A DNA stretch of 64,000 nucleotides from JAVVHH01 sp963848035 (GTDB taxonomy: Bacteria; Pseudomonadota; Alphaproteobacteria; Acetobacterales; Acetobacteraceae), in contig CAWKCD010000001.1 in the NCBI GenBank assembly GCA_963848035.1, forward strand, positions 1,674,001-1,738,000, read 5' to 3'. Under the pieces are notes generated by a model. The model was not told where the DNA came from, made no database searches, and saw only the letters and a list, made by a program, of their open reading frames with translations. Position 1 is the first letter of the stretch; the number at the start of each line of letters is the position of its first letter. The position numbers and the translations under genes are program-made. Below, piece by piece: positions 62,222-64,000 of this stretch.

Positions 62222-62866
62222 ATGCGCAAAGCTTTGATCGTTCATGGCGGCTGGCCGGGGCATGAGCCCGAGGCGTGTGCGGCCGTGGTAGCCGGCATGT
62301 TGAAGGAGGACGGGTTCGAGGTGACGCTGGCGGACAGCACGGCGGCGTTTGCGGATCCGGGGCTTTCGGAGATGAGCCTGATCGTGCCGATCGTGACGAT
62401 GTCGACCATTGCGAAAGCGGAGGTCGATGGGCTGTGCGCGGCGGTGGAGGGGGGCGCCGGGCTCGCGGGGTTCCACGGGCAGATGGGCGATAGTTTCCGC
62501 AACGAGGTGAAGTATCAGTTCATGGTGGGCGGCCAGTGGGTCGCGCATCCGGGCAATATCATCGACTACACAGTCAATATCAGCCGCCCGGAGGATCCGG
62601 TGGTGGCGGGGATCGGTGACTTTCCGTATCGATCGGAGCAGTATTACATGCATACCGATCCGAACAACGAGGTGCTCGCGACGACCACGTTCGGGGGTGC
62701 GCATTGCTCGTGGATCGACGGGCACGTGATGCCGGTGGTGTGGAAGCGGCGGCATGGGGCGGGGCGGGTGTTCTATAGCGCGCTGGGGCATGTGGCGGCG
62801 GAGTTCGGGGTGCCGCAGATGGCGGCGATCCTGCGGCGCGGGATGAACTGGGCGGCTCGCCAGTAA
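62222..62866 (+). CDS. ThuA-like domain protein
   Basis: A 214-residue protein with the class-I glutamine-amidotransferase-like fold of ThuA. Visible motifs are IVHGGWPGHEPE (residues 5-16), the turn LAGFHGQMGDSFR (about 80-92) and WKRRHGAGRVFYSALGH (about 178-194). Most ThuA-like proteins lack the amidotransferase Cys, as does this one at the expected turn. It is co-transcribed with the Gfo/Idh gene. In known thuAB operons the pair handles 3-keto-disaccharides. ATG 62222 has GAGGGG at proper spacing, preferred over ATG 62219. Confidence 0.83.
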   Translation: MRKALIVHGGWPGHEPEACAAVVAGMLKEDGFEVTLADSTAAFADPGLSEMSLIVPIVTMSTIAKAEVDGLCAAVEGGAGLAGFHGQMGDSFRNEVKYQFMVGGQWVAHPGNIIDYTVNISRPEDPVVAGIGDFPYRSEQYYMHTDPNNEVLATTTFGGAHCSWIDGHVMPVVWKRRHGAGRVFYSALGHVAAEFGVPQMAAILRRGMNWAARQ

Positions 62867-62870
62867 GCCG

Positions 62871-63638
62871 CTATTTGCCTTCGAAGATCGGCAGTCGCCG
62901 CTCCGCCATGGCTTTCACGCCTTCCTGGAAGTCGGCGGTTTGAAAGTGTCGCTCTTGTTCGCGGAGTTCGTGGTCGGTGATCTCGGCGATGGCGTCGGCG
63001 AGGCCGCGGCGTAGGGTGTTGCGGGTCGAGGTGACGGCGATGGGGCTCGATTGGGCGATCTCGGCGGCGAGCGCGATGGCGGCGGCGCGGATGCCGTCCG
63101 CGGGGGCGAGGACGTCGACGAGGCCGAGGCCGTGGGCTTCTTCGCCGCCGATGCGGCGGCCGGTGTAGAACAGCAGGGCGGCTTTCTGTTCGCCGATCAC
63201 CCGGGGGAGGGTGATGCTGAGGCCGAAGCCGGGGTGGAAGCCGAGGCGGCTGAAATTGGCGGTGAAGCGGGATTCGGCGGAGGCGACGCGGAAATCGGCG
63301 ACCAGGCAAAGCCCGAGGCCGCCGCCGACGGCGGCGCCCTGGACGGCGGCGATGATCGGTTTGCCGCAACGGAACAGGCGCACGGCCTGCTGGTAGAGGT
63401 GGCCGCCGGCGCTGTCGCCGATGACGCTCTGGCGGTCGCGCGAGGCGAAATCGGCGCCGGCGCAAAAATTCTTGCCGGCGGCGCAGAGCACGATGGCGCG
63501 GATGGCGGGGTCGGCGTCGAAGCGCTCGAAGGCTTCGGCCAGTTCGGCGATGAGGGCTTTGTCGAAATAGTTGTTCGGGGCGCGGGAGATCTCGGCGACG
63601 CCGACGTGACCGTCGACGGTGGTGCGGACGTCGCTCAT
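62871..63638 (-). CDS. Enoyl-CoA hydratase/isomerase (crotonase) family protein
   Basis: A 255-residue crotonase-fold enzyme acting on acyl-CoA. The oxyanion-hole motifs are KNFCAGADF (about 56-64) and VQGAAVGGGLGLCLVADF (about 100-117). The segments where the two hydratase Glu residues usually lie read ANFSRLGFHPG and EQKAALLFYTG, with no Glu at the usual positions (the helix Glu is replaced by Leu). So hydratase activity is doubtful; isomerase or hydrolase is possible. It overlaps the acyl-CoA dehydrogenase gene by four bases. Confidence 0.82.
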   Translation of the reverse strand: MSDVRTTVDGHVGVAEISRAPNNYFDKALIAELAEAFERFDADPAIRAIVLCAAGKNFCAGADFASRDRQSVIGDSAGGHLYQQAVRLFRCGKPIIAAVQGAAVGGGLGLCLVADFRVASAESRFTANFSRLGFHPGFGLSITLPRVIGEQKAALLFYTGRRIGGEEAHGLGLVDVLAPADGIRAAAIALAAEIAQSSPIAVTSTRNTLRRGLADAIAEITDHELREQERHFQTADFQEGVKAMAERRLPIFEGK

Positions 63639-64000
63639 CGCAGGCCCAAGCCGCGGGCGATGATGCCGCGCAGGATCTCGCGGGTGCCGCCGCGGAGCGA
63701 GAAGGACGGTGCGGTCATGACCAGGTGGGCGAGCACGGCGCTGAGCGTGCCGTTGCCTTCGCCTTCCGAGGGTTCGACGTCGACGAGCAAGCGGATCACT
63801 TCCACGGTCTCCTGTTCGAGGACGTTGCCGAGATCCTTCACCAGGGCTGCTTGCAGGGCCGGGTCCTGGCCGGCCTGGAGCATGGCGGCAACGGAGCGGG
63901 AGAGGCGGCGCAGGGTCAGGATGTGGGTGGTCAGGCGGCCGATGGCGGCGGCGGCGCCATCGGGTGCTGCCGGGCCAAGGGCGCGGACGGCTTCGGTGAG
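63635..64000 (-). CDS. Acyl-CoA dehydrogenase, C-terminal part (N-terminus off the right edge)
   Basis: The last 121 codons of an acyl-CoA dehydrogenase. The helical C-terminal domain ends in the family signature LRGGTREILRGIIARGLGLR, in which the Arg/Gly-rich stretch contacts FAD and the partner subunit. It is translationally coupled with the downstream crotonase-family gene, so both probably act on the same acyl-CoA. Confidence 0.88.
   Translation of the reverse strand, partial: LTEAVRALGPAAPDGAAAAIGRLTTHILTLRRLSRSVAAMLQAGQDPALQAALVKDLGNVLEQETVEVIRLLVDVEPSEGEGNGTLSAVLAHLVMTAPSFSLRGGTREILRGIIARGLGLR

Overview
The window is about 64 kb of very GC-rich DNA from an alphaproteobacterium. Three chromosomal blocks (mreBCD; rplU-rpmA-obgE-proB; ispH-thrB-rnhA) point to the Rhodospirillales, most likely Acetobacteraceae. 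This placement is inferred from gene order and composition, without a database search.

Left part (1-17 kb, mostly housekeeping): mreDCB on the minus strand; two small glycine-zipper lipoproteins; leuA; a 32-residue membrane ORF; rplU-rpmA-obgE-proB behind a recognisable sigma70 promoter; an alcohol dehydrogenase / membrane protein / metallo-beta-lactamase-fold operon; a lipoprotein; ispH-thrB-rnhA; and a cyanide-insensitive-type quinol oxidase cydAB with its tiny DUF2474 subunit.

Middle part (17-32 kb, accessory): a chaperone-usher operon with spore-coat-U (SCPU) type subunits, a lone ABC ATPase, a DUF2252 protein, a trypsin-like protease, glpDK, a secreted tannase-family esterase and a thiamine-diphosphate enzyme.

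Carboxylate/aromatic region (31-41 kb): a LigI-like lactonase, a PrpF/LigU-like tautomerase, two TRAP transporters (one with DctQ and DctM fused) and a CoA-transferase. This suggests uptake and breakdown of oxo-dicarboxylates, possibly the lower end of a 4,5-cleavage aromatic pathway.

Right part (41-63 kb, sugar region): an aldo/keto reductase, two TIM-barrel isomerase-like proteins, three Gfo/Idh oxidoreductases, two complete sugar ABC importers (one without its own ATPase), two LacI regulators, xylA, a GH43 beta-xylosidase and a ThuA-like protein. Together they look like pentoside/xyloside import, hydrolysis and oxidation. The window closes with a crotonase-fold enzyme and a partial acyl-CoA dehydrogenase.

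Two features stand out. First, a decayed REP-associated transposase (RAYT) with REP-like palindromes sits exactly at the 3' end of the GH43 gene. It is bracketed by 14-bp direct repeats, and the palindrome now encodes the GH43 C-terminus. Second, five otherwise well-conserved genes (mreC, mreB, cydA, the thiamine-diphosphate enzyme and the fused TRAP permease) are each broken by a single-base indel, most simply explained by sequencing error. I found no tRNA, rRNA or CRISPR array.
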